Source: an uncultured Lachnospiraceae bacterium (GTDB lineage Bacteria > Bacillota > Clostridia > Lachnospirales > Lachnospiraceae). From it: DNA of 64,000 nt. Each line of letters starts with the position of its first letter. Position 1 is the first letter of the stretch. The position numbers and the translations under genes were made by a program. The notes under the pieces were generated by a model. It made no database searches, was not told the origin of the DNA, and saw only the letters and a program-made list of their open reading frames with translations. Shown here piece by piece: positions 1-6,544 of the stretch. The DNA lies in NCBI GenBank assembly GCA_947625205.1, contig CANQNN010000001.1:62001-126000 (forward strand), given 5' to 3'.

Positions 1-105
1 CTGATTGCATTGATATTGGCCGTGGGTATGGCTGTCTTATATGGTTTGCTTTACAGAACTGAACTGATAGCAGGATATAATATAATAAAACAGAAAAGAG
101 GATGA
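1..105 (+). CDS. C-terminal end of a membrane protein (partial)
   Basis: An open frame enters from the left edge and stops at a TGA 3 bases before the next start codon. The 34 visible residues are a hydrophobic stretch (ALILAVGMAVLYGLLY) followed by a short tail ending KQKRG, which fits the last transmembrane helix and cytoplasmic tail of a polytopic protein. Because sugar-modifying genes follow directly, a Wzx-type flippase or a polymerase is a reasonable guess, but too little is present to assign a family. It is probably co-transcribed with the next gene. Confidence 0.55.
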   Translation: MIALILAVGMAVLYGLLYRTELIAGYNIIKQKRG

Positions 106-108
106 AAT

Positions 109-1206
109 ATGGAATTGATTGAAATTACCCCTGAGGAATATGAAAAAATTGTAGAAAATAAAGAAATATTTTTTATGAAGAAAAAATTTTTAGAATTAAA
201 TAAAAGCAAAGTGGAAAAGGTGCATTATTTTTTAGGATATGACAAGAAAAATCGTCTGGCATTTGCGGTGGGTGAGAAGGAGAATGAATGGAGAGCACCT
301 TATTCTGCACCATTTACTGCGGTTGTGGAATTGCAGAAGATAACGCCAATTGAATATTATTGGGAATTTATTGCTCTTCTGAATCAAACGGCAACAGAAG
401 CAGGAATTCGTAAAATAACTGTTTTGTTACCGCCAGATATTTACGGGGCAGAAAAGAATGCCAAAATGATCAATGCACTTCTGGGAAGTAATTATATGGT
501 GGAATATGAAGAAATAAATTATTCGCTTGATATAAGAGCTTGGGATGCGGATATATACAGGCAGCAGATTGCTCATAATGCCAGAAAGAATCTGCGAATT
601 GCGTTAGAATCGGGTCTTTCACTTGTTCAATGTCTGGAACTTGAAGAAAAAAGGAAAGCATATGAAATTATCAGGATTAATCGCAAAAGTCGTGGCTATC
701 CTTTACGAATGACTTGGGAGCAGGTTCTTGAAACATTAGAAATCGTAAAGCATGATGTTTTTGTGGTACAGAGGGAAGATATTATTATGGCTTCTGCCAT
801 TGTCTTTTATGTATCTGCCCAAATTGTACAGGTCATATATTGGGGAAATATTCCCAATACAGAGGAATATAAGCCGATTAATTTTCTCGCTTATGAATTA
901 ATTGAATATTATAAGGAGCAGGGGATTGAGATGATAGATATAGGACCGTCTTCGGAAAACGGAATACCAAATTATGGACTGTGTAGTTTTAAAGAAAGTA
1001 TTGGATGTAAAGTGACAAGCAAGTATAGACTTAGTATCGATCTTGTAAAGAACGGTTATTATCAATCAAGTTTAAGTGATGAATGTTTGAGGGGGGGGCG
1101 GAAAAATAATAAAAAACTGCATATAGTACTGAATTTTAGCTTGCATATTATAAAAAACATGGATTCGCCTTTTCACTTTATGGAAAGCGGTTTGAAGTGT
1201 GCGTGA
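109..1206 (+). CDS. FemAB/GNAT-like acyltransferase
   Basis: 365 residues, probably cytoplasmic. The second half resembles the BioF2/FemAB-type GNAT fold (Acetyltransf_6): a NARKNLR segment near residue 156, a block with YWGNIPN, then DIGPSS and FKESIGC near residue 300. Such enzymes transfer acyl or aminoacyl groups to sugars or peptidoglycan precursors; the substrate here is unknown. The next gene is a diverged paralogue with the same closing block. Start ATG follows AAAGAGGATG. A run of eight G (1091-1098) falls in codons 328-330; only the present length keeps the frame open to 1206, beside the ribosome site of the next gene. The frame is AT-rich compared with genes beyond 6 kb, which suggests transfer. 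The GNAT call is by motif recognition. Confidence 0.7.
   Translation: MELIEITPEEYEKIVENKEIFFMKKKFLELNKSKVEKVHYFLGYDKKNRLAFAVGEKENEWRAPYSAPFTAVVELQKITPIEYYWEFIALLNQTATEAGIRKITVLLPPDIYGAEKNAKMINALLGSNYMVEYEEINYSLDIRAWDADIYRQQIAHNARKNLRIALESGLSLVQCLELEEKRKAYEIIRINRKSRGYPLRMTWEQVLETLEIVKHDVFVVQREDIIMASAIVFYVSAQIVQVIYWGNIPNTEEYKPINFLAYELIEYYKEQGIEMIDIGPSSENGIPNYGLCSFKESIGCKVTSKYRLSIDLVKNGYYQSSLSDECLRGGRKNNKKLHIVLNFSLHIIKNMDSPFHFMESGLKCA
1091..1098 (+). repeat. G8 homopolymer near the 3' end of an acyltransferase gene
   Basis: Eight consecutive G inside codons 328-330 of the gene at 109-1206. One G more gives a stop nine bases after the tract; one G fewer gives a stop about 25 bases after it. In the present length the frame continues to 1206 and touches the Shine-Dalgarno sequence of the following gene. 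It could work as a slippage site that changes the C terminus and translational coupling. Confidence 0.75.
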
Positions 1207-1219
1207 GGAGGAGAATCAA

Positions 1220-2212
1220 ATGTTTGAAATTGTAAAATATGCTGAAAGTTTTCAAAAACGGTGGGATTTGTTTGTACTGGAAAAAAGTTTGAATGGAACG
1301 TTTTTACAGACAAGAAAGTTTTTAAATTATCACCCGCAAGGTCGATTTATGGATGCTTCTTTAGTGATTTTGCAAGGAAGTACTATTGTAGCGGTTATTC
1401 CGGCACATGATGTTTGGAAAGAAGGAAAGAAGTGTTTTATATCACATGCAGGAAGTACATTTGGCGGTATCGTGATAGATAGAGGAAAGTATAATATTGC
1501 AACAATGGAAGAAATATTTCATTGTTTAGAAGAATATTTAAAATTTGAGAAGTATCAAAAGGCGGTTATGAAAATGACATCAGATATCTTTTCGGAACAA
1601 GATGGAGGTTTGTTTTCATACTATTTATATAAATATGGATGGCAATATTATGCTGAGTTGAGCCTCTGTATTAGATGTAATTGTTTATCGGAAAATATAT
1701 TAGACAGTTTTTCAAATAGTCGTAGGAGAGGGTGCCGATATGCTGAAAAAAATGGAATGGAATTTCAGAAGTTGGAAAATGAGATACAGATAACAGAATT
1801 CTATCAGGTCCTATGTAAGAATTTAAGAAAATATGAAACTGAACCCGTCCATACATTGGCGGAGCTGATGGAATTAAAAAAATATAGATTAAAAAATGAG
1901 ATAGAATTTTACGGAGCATATTGGAAGGGAAAGCTAATTGCTGGATCAATGGTTTTTTGCTTTGGAAAACGGGTATTTCATACGCAGTATCTCGCATCTG
2001 ATTCGGATTATTCGTATCTTTATCCCATGAATTTTCTGGATTATCATATGATTCGTATAGCAAAGGAAAAAGGATTCACTTATTTTTCATTTGGAATTAG
2101 TACGGAGGATCACGGCAAAGTGTTAAATAAGACATTAGCTCAATTCAAAGAAGGATTTGGGTGTGAATATTCAATCAATTATACATATTCAAAAGAAGTT
2201 GGAGGGAAATAG
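1220..2212 (+). CDS. FemAB/GNAT-like acyltransferase, paralogue
   Basis: 330 residues. The ATG at 1220 is preferred over an in-frame GTG at 1199 because GAGGAGGAG lies just upstream of it. The protein resembles its left neighbour: an RRRGCRYAEKNG segment near residue 167 (compare NARKNLR), a central block ending YPMNFLDYHMI, and FGIST followed by FKEGFGC near residue 309. This pattern belongs to FemAB-like acetyltransferases (Acetyltransf_6). The pair probably acts in sequence or on alternative substrates while a surface glycan repeat or peptide bridge is built. It sits in a tight operon: the upstream frame ends 13 bases before this ATG and the next gene starts 6 bases after the stop. Substrate unknown; AT-rich like its neighbours. 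Confidence 0.68.
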   Translation: MFEIVKYAESFQKRWDLFVLEKSLNGTFLQTRKFLNYHPQGRFMDASLVILQGSTIVAVIPAHDVWKEGKKCFISHAGSTFGGIVIDRGKYNIATMEEIFHCLEEYLKFEKYQKAVMKMTSDIFSEQDGGLFSYYLYKYGWQYYAELSLCIRCNCLSENILDSFSNSRRRGCRYAEKNGMEFQKLENEIQITEFYQVLCKNLRKYETEPVHTLAELMELKKYRLKNEIEFYGAYWKGKLIAGSMVFCFGKRVFHTQYLASDSDYSYLYPMNFLDYHMIRIAKEKGFTYFSFGISTEDHGKVLNKTLAQFKEGFGCEYSINYTYSKEVGGK

Positions 2213-2217
2213 TTATT

Positions 2218-3234
2218 ATGAAAGAAACTTTGTTAAGTACGGAAAGAATAGTATTTGCGGGAAATGGTGTGATAGGTGAAGTGTGTTTGAAGGCGCTTCA
2301 AAAAAAATTTACTCAAATTGATATTGTTAAAGCTGATAACGAAAATGTGCAAACCCATAGACGTACAAAGGATAGATTGGTAAATAATATCAATGAGAGT
2401 GTAGCACATTGGGTTTTTCTGGCTGGATGGCATCCTATTATTTCTAAAACTGATTTGCAGAAGAAATGTTATCTTAATATACATGGCTCTTTGTTGCCGA
2501 AATATCGAGGGATACATTCCATTTTTTGGGCCATCATGAATGGAGAAACGGAATTAGGTTATACAATACATGAAGTCAATGAGTTCGTGGATGATGGAGA
2601 TATTTTATATCAGTATAGATTTCCGTATAAAAATTATACATCTGGAGAGGTGCAAAAGCTGTTTTACGAAGATTTAGACAAAAATCTGGGAAAAGTTATA
2701 TCAGATTATATAGAGGGTTTACTTAGTCCTCTAAAACAAAATAGAGAAATGGCAACATGGGTCCCTAAAAGAAATTTGGATGATTGTCTGGTTGATTTTA
2801 GTATGCCTAATCAGTTGCTTCGAAGATTTTTTTTGGCGCTTACGGAGCCATATCCGTTGCCGAGACTAATCCATAAAGGTATATGTTATGAAATTATACA
2901 AAGTGAAATTGTGGATATTGATTATTATTGCGAGTTGGGGCGTGCAGTCAATAGTGACAGCACAGGGGTGTACATCAAAGTGAAAGATGGACTTTTGATT
3001 ATAAAAAAAATTCGCAGTACAGTTTCGGGCGAAATAATAGAGGCAAATAGGGTAATCCGATCTGGATATAGATTTAAATTAGCAGGAGTATGTAATATGA
3101 TGCATGAAAGTTCTCATTTTCACGGATATGTTAACCCTCAAATTGATTTTGAGGGGGGGGGGAAAAATAGATATAGAAGGATAATTTATAAACATAAGAG
3201 CTATTACTGTATTGTTTTGCAGGAGGTGGCTTGA
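2218..3234 (+). CDS. Formyltransferase-fold enzyme, probably sugar N-formyltransferase
   Basis: 338 residues. The N-terminal 200 residues match the formyl_trans_N fold of methionyl-tRNA and sugar formyltransferases: GNGVIGEVCL near residue 15, NIHGSLLPKYRG at 87-98 and VDDGDIL at 124-130. N87, H89 and D125 have the spacing of the known N-H-D catalytic triad, so N10-formyl-tetrahydrofolate-dependent transfer to an amino sugar is likely. Between acyltransferase genes in a polysaccharide locus, a nucleotide-linked amino sugar is a better guess than Met-tRNA. No aminotransferase is visible in the window, so the amino sugar must be made elsewhere. A G10 tract at 3153-3162 in the last 28 codons sets the C terminus; with ten G the stop lies one base before the next ATG. 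Confidence 0.75.
   Translation: MKETLLSTERIVFAGNGVIGEVCLKALQKKFTQIDIVKADNENVQTHRRTKDRLVNNINESVAHWVFLAGWHPIISKTDLQKKCYLNIHGSLLPKYRGIHSIFWAIMNGETELGYTIHEVNEFVDDGDILYQYRFPYKNYTSGEVQKLFYEDLDKNLGKVISDYIEGLLSPLKQNREMATWVPKRNLDDCLVDFSMPNQLLRRFFLALTEPYPLPRLIHKGICYEIIQSEIVDIDYYCELGRAVNSDSTGVYIKVKDGLLIIKKIRSTVSGEIIEANRVIRSGYRFKLAGVCNMMHESSHFHGYVNPQIDFEGGGKNRYRRIIYKHKSYYCIVLQEVA
3153..3162 (+). repeat. G10 homopolymer near the 3' end of a formyltransferase-like gene
   Basis: Ten consecutive G in codons 312-315 of the gene at 2218-3234. With ten G the frame runs to the TGA at 3232-3234, through the ribosome site of the next gene. Nine G would stop near 3180 and eleven near 3170, removing the last 20-odd residues and separating termination from the next start. 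Confidence 0.78.
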
Positions 3235-3235
3235 T

Positions 3236-3940
3236 ATGTTGATTAATACAAAAAAAGATAAAAGCAAAAAATTGATTATTGTAGGAGATGGAGAATTTGG
3301 AGAAATCGCATATGAGTATTTTACATATGATTCGGAATATGAAGTAAAAGCGTTTGCTGTGGAGAAAAAATATCGAGTAAAAAGTGAGTTGTTTGGCAAA
3401 CCCGTAATTGATTTTGAGAATATGCCAGTTATTTATTCAAAGGATATATACGAGGTATTTGTGGCAATTACGTATACGAAGTTTAATTCCGTTAGAACCA
3501 GACTGTACGAACAGTGTAAGAGATGGGGATATCACTGTGCAAGTTATATTAGTTCGCATGCTTTTGTATGGCATAATGTTAAAATAGGAGAAAATACATT
3601 TATTTTTGAGGATAATACAATTCAATATTATGCAGTGATAGGAAATAATACTATTCTTTGGAGTGGAAATCATGTTGGTCACAGGAGTGTAATTGGTAAT
3701 AATTGTTGGTTAACATCTCATGTTGTGATATCTGGTTTTAGTAAAGTGGGTAACGGTTGTTTCTTAGGAGTGAATTCTACAGTATGTGATTGTATAGATA
3801 TTGCTGACGAGATAGTTTTGGGTGCGGGTGCATTGGCAATTAAAAGTCTAAAGGAAAAAGGACAAGTTTATATTGGAAGTCCTGCACATTTAATGGGGAG
3901 GAGCTCTTATGAACAGTTTGGACTGGAAATTTTGAAATAA
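3236..3940 (+). CDS. PglD/NeuD-family sugar O/N-acyltransferase
   Basis: 234 residues. The ATG at 3236 is preferred over an upstream in-frame start because AGGAGGTGG ends just before it; the previous stop codon is one base away. The N-terminal part (KKLIIVGDGEFGEIAYEYF) is the Rossmann-like sugar-nucleotide-binding region of the PglD/NeuD family. From about residue 112 a left-handed parallel beta-helix of hexapeptide repeats follows (VKIGEN, VIGNN, SVIGNN, KVGNG). GNHVGHRS contains H149, the position expected for the catalytic base. The family acetylates UDP-amino sugars or sialic acids with acetyl-CoA. Downstream of a formyltransferase-like gene, the two probably decorate amino groups or hydroxyls of the same glycan. 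The acyl donor cannot be read from sequence. Confidence 0.82.
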   Translation: MLINTKKDKSKKLIIVGDGEFGEIAYEYFTYDSEYEVKAFAVEKKYRVKSELFGKPVIDFENMPVIYSKDIYEVFVAITYTKFNSVRTRLYEQCKRWGYHCASYISSHAFVWHNVKIGENTFIFEDNTIQYYAVIGNNTILWSGNHVGHRSVIGNNCWLTSHVVISGFSKVGNGCFLGVNSTVCDCIDIADEIVLGAGALAIKSLKEKGQVYIGSPAHLMGRSSYEQFGLEILK

Positions 3941-4149
3941 TGTGTGGAAGAATTTGGCATAGATGCTATTTTGACGGTTTAACAGAAAATATGCAATTAA
4001 CAAAATTTATACAAAGTCTGTGTTATTGTATATTTTTAGTTTAATATATGTGCCTATATGGATGGAATATAGCAGTCTCCCAACATTATTATATATCAGT
4101 TGCTTATGTAATTGGGTTATTACTTGAATATCATGAGTTGATAGAATAA
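3940..4149 (+). pseudogene. Possible decayed gene remnant with one in-frame stop
   Basis: The frame opens with an ATG overlapping the stop codon of the preceding gene (TAATG arrangement), reads 34 codons, meets TAA at 4042-4044, then continues in the same frame for another 34 codons to TAA at 4147. The second half is hydrophobic (ISVAYVIGLLL) and could be a membrane helix. No family is recognised, and the stretch is AT-rich enough that the frame could be chance. The start/stop overlap suggests a former operon member inactivated before or when the neighbouring insertion sequence arrived. Confidence 0.25.
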
Positions 4150-4400
4150 GGAAGCTTTTTAATAGTCGGTCAAAAAGTAATAAATTTAATAAATTAAAAT
4201 GTTGTGAACACATTATGTAGATACAAAAAATAGAGGATGGAATAATATATAATATTTATTGATTATGAGTATAGTATAATAATGTTTTATGCACTTTGCT
4301 ACGAAAATAGATTTAGCCGCGCGACCCTAAAAGAGGATATGTTGCGTGTTTAAATACAGCTGTGGGGAAAGAAACACAGCACTGTACCTTGACAAAAAAG
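4150..4400. other. AT-rich stretch without recognised gene
   Basis: Between the decayed reading frame and the insertion sequence. Mostly A/T, with short T-runs and TATAATA-like sequence near 4275, but no supported coding region. A small hairpin-forming pair (GCTGTG ... CACAGC) lies near 4360-4381, just outside the element's left inverted repeat. Confidence 0.4.
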
Positions 4401-4424
4401 TTGTTGACGAATCATGAAAGCGCA
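4401..4424 (+). repeat. Left inverted repeat of the IS110-family element
   Basis: Pairs with 5945-5968 at 21 of 24 positions. It faces inward with AAAGCGCA towards the transposase gene and lies about 50 bases beyond the transposase stop codon. Confidence 0.7.
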
Positions 4425-4475
4425 CCAAACAGACAGTGCTGACACTGTCTGAAAAAATCTGTGGGGGTTCTGCGT

Positions 4476-5715
4476 TTACGCAGGAAGTTCTACATGGAAA
4501 CCGCGTTTTTCCAATTCGCGTATATAGTGGGATGTTCGGTTCTGATCATGCATTTTACGTCGGGTTTCAAAAAAGGATTCATCAAAATTTGTGCCATATT
4601 TCAGCATAGTATATATGATGACAAGAAGCTTGCGGGCGAGGGCAATAATGGCTTTTTTCGCGCCCTTCTTCTGTTTGAGTTTCCAGTACCAGGCAGACAG
4701 ATAACTGTTACGCTTGCCCGCAATGACCCACGCAACCTCACAGAGCATGCTTTTGACATAAGGGTTGCCTTTAGTGACGGAAGTGCTTTTGCGCTTGCCT
4801 GCGCTCTCATTGTTACCGGGGGGGGGCGAGTCCTGCCCAGGAGCAGATATGCTCAGCAGTTTTAAAGGAATCCATATCCGTCCCAATCTCAGCGATGATG
4901 GAAAGGGAGGCAGTGGCACTGATGCCGGGGATGGTGATGAGCTGCTCAACCTGTGCGGATTTCGGGGAAGCCTCATTGAGGATGGCTGTCTCCACCTCGG
5001 CAAGATGGAAGCACAGCGTGTCATAGTGTTCCAGCATGAGGCTCAGAAAATCACGTTGGTGTTCTGAGAGGGTTCCGTTCAGGGCTGCCAGTATCTCATC
5101 CAGACGTTCCCGGGTTTTGGTCTTAAGACATTGATTGAGGGCATCCCGGTCAATGGATCCATGTTGGATTAGGTGGAGGATGATTCCCCTGCCGGTGACA
5201 CCGAAAATGTCAGAAACGAAAGAGGAAAGCCGGAAACCGGAACTCTGGAGGAATTTTTCAATGCGGTTTTTCTGGGAAGTGATGTCATGGACAATGCTTT
5301 TGCGGTAGCGGGTGAGATGCCGGAGTTCACGGATGGACTTTTCGGGAATAAAACTGGCATTTAGAAGTCCTGCACGCAGGAGTGTAGCGATCCACTCGGC
5401 ATCCCGCATATCAGTCTTCTTGCCGGGGACATTTTTCATATGTCTGGCATTCACAACAAGAAGTGTAAGCTTTTCCGGCGCGGCTTCAAGAACTTCGTAG
5501 AGGGCAATCCAGTAAATACCGGTGCTTTCCATGGCAACATGGGAACAGCCGCTGGAGGTTATCCAGTCACGGAGCTCGGCAAGCCCGGAAGCAAGTGTGG
5601 AAAATTCACGGATTTCAGAAACGGTAGTTTTGCCAATAGGGCCGGAGAGGATGCATGCAACGATGACATCTTTATGTACATCCAGCCCGCAGCATTTTTC
5701 AAGAAGGTCTTTCAT
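4476..5715 (-). pseudogene. IS110-family transposase, frameshifted at a homopolymer
   Basis: The first 300 codons read from the ATG at 5713-5715, preceded by AAAGGAG. They carry the N-terminal RuvC-like DEDD domain: D12 in GLDVHKD, E63 in AMESTGIYW, D102 and D105 in TDMRD. A Transposase_20 region follows (TIPGISATASLSIIAEIG). At WAGLAP the frame is lost in a run of nine C on the coding strand (4818-4826) and stops. In the next frame the conserved continuation PGNNESAGKRKST appears at once, with the serine region typical of the family C terminus, and runs to a stop at 4476. One base fewer or two more would restore about 413 codons, the usual family length. The break may be real slippage or a homopolymer sequencing error. 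Confidence 0.85.
4818..4826 (-). repeat. G9/C9 homopolymer causing the transposase frameshift
   Basis: Nine G on the plus strand (nine C on the coding strand) at the WAGLAP-GNNESAGK junction. Eight would give an uninterrupted transposase with one extra proline; five would give the plain APGNN form. Confidence 0.8.
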
Positions 5716-5944
5716 AAGGTAAAACTCCTTTCAAAATATAATCAGGCAGGAGATTTGCCCGAGATAATAGGAACTTTGCTACCCGTGCTACCAGAAGGTG
5801 CGACAATATGCTGTACTCAAAGGCAAAAAGTTTACGTTGACAAACGGGGTAAAATCCACCAAGGTGCGATCAAACTTACACCTGCCTAAAGTCATTATAA
5901 ACCTTTCGGATAGCCAGTACCCCTATTTTCATGACAGGCTGTGA
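5716..5944 (-). ncRNA. Candidate bridge-RNA region of the IS110-family element
   Basis: About 230 non-coding bases between the transposase start and the right inverted repeat, in the position where IS110-subgroup elements encode the structured RNA that pairs with target and donor DNA. On the minus strand two related segments occur, TCGCACCTTGGTGG and TCGCACCTTCTGGT, separated by about 65 bases and each able to form a short stem. This is inference from family knowledge and position; no covariance model was run, and the end of this interval also holds the transposase ribosome site. Confidence 0.4.
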
Positions 5945-5968
5945 TGCGCTTTCATGGTTCGTTGACAA
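5945..5968 (+). repeat. Right inverted repeat of the IS110-family element
   Basis: TGCGCTTTCATGGTTCGTTG and four further bases; reverse-complement partner of 4401-4424 with three mismatches. It marks the probable right boundary, about 230 bases upstream of the transposase start. Confidence 0.7.
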
Positions 5969-6142
5969 TTTCATACTTTATATCAGAAACAGGATGCGCC
6001 ATCTGTTTTGCGCTCATGTCAGGCGTTAGTACCGGTCAGAAAATGTTTCCCGTTCTTCTTCGTAACAGGAATCAGGCTCATAAGATGAATCTTTCATCTT
6101 TTTTTCAGAGCAGCAATCCCGACGAAAACAACAGGCAACCAT

Positions 6143-6331
6143 ATGGCAGAGCGTGAAGATGGTCGAGCTGAGGGACTTGAGAAAGGACTAGCGGCTTTCG
6201 TAGAAACCCTGAAAACTATTCTTCCTGACTTTGAGACGGTATACGCTGCTGTTGTCGGGAATGAGGCATATGCAGAATGTAGCCGTGAGAAAATAAGAAA
6301 GTATTATGAAAACGCTAAGCGAGAGTCATAA
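6143..6331 (+). pseudogene. C-terminal remnant of an Rpn-family nuclease/transposase
   Basis: 62 codons with a charged segment DGRAEGLEKGL followed by FVETLKTILPDFETVYAAV and a helical end (REKIRKYYENAK). This is the usual tail of Rpn-type (PD-(D/E)XK, YhgA-like) recombination-promoting nuclease genes of gut Clostridia; the catalytic N-terminal domain of about 200 residues is missing. No matching N-terminal frame is seen in the 175 bases between here and the insertion sequence. It is probably a left-over from deletion or insertion. The fragment might still be translated from the ATG at 6143, but no convincing ribosome site precedes it. Confidence 0.5.
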
Positions 6332-6359
6332 AGTGTAAAAAATGCATACAGACATTTTC

Positions 6360-6404
6360 AAAAATCCTGATATAAAGTATGAATTTACTTTAATCAGGAT
6401 TTTT
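6360..6404 (+). terminator. Rho-independent terminator
   Basis: AAAAATCCTGAT at 6360-6371 pairs perfectly with ATCAGGATTTTT at 6393-6404, with an inner TAAAGTA/TACTTTA stem. It ends in a T-run on the plus strand and is preceded by A-residues, so it can act on both strands. It separates the Rpn remnant from the membrane-protein operon. Confidence 0.85.
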
Positions 6405-6544
6405 GTTTACACAAATCGCAGTTCCTTTGCAGCGAGGATTTGCGGAGGTTTGTGCCCGGTATCATCCGCACGGCGGATATTGGTGGGAGCGCTGCGAATG
6501 CGGAACAGAGGTTCTCTGCACAGTTATTGTAAAAGGATGAAAAG

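Larger units (their letters stand above)
4401..5968 (-). mobile_element. IS110-family insertion sequence
   Basis: About 1.57 kb. The outer limits are set by an imperfect 24-bp inverted repeat: 4401-4424 and 5945-5968 match at 21 of 24 positions when one is reverse-complemented (shared core TGCGCTTTCATG). One transposase gene on the minus strand fills most of it, leaving about 75 bases on its 3' side and about 230-250 on its 5' side. The long non-coding 5' side is where IS110-subgroup elements carry their bridge RNA; inverted repeats are more usual in the IS1111 subgroup, so subgroup placement is open. A further 9-bp perfect hairpin lies at 4430-4451 beside the left end. No target duplication is expected for this family and none was seen. 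Confidence 0.82.

Noticed and set aside
4430-4451. Transposase terminator
   Set aside because: The 9-bp hairpin is perfect, but it lacks a T-run on the transposase strand; it may be part of the element end.
5941-6156. 71-codon frame starting in the right repeat of the insertion sequence
   Set aside because: No domain signs; overlaps the inverted repeat and the Rpn remnant in another frame.
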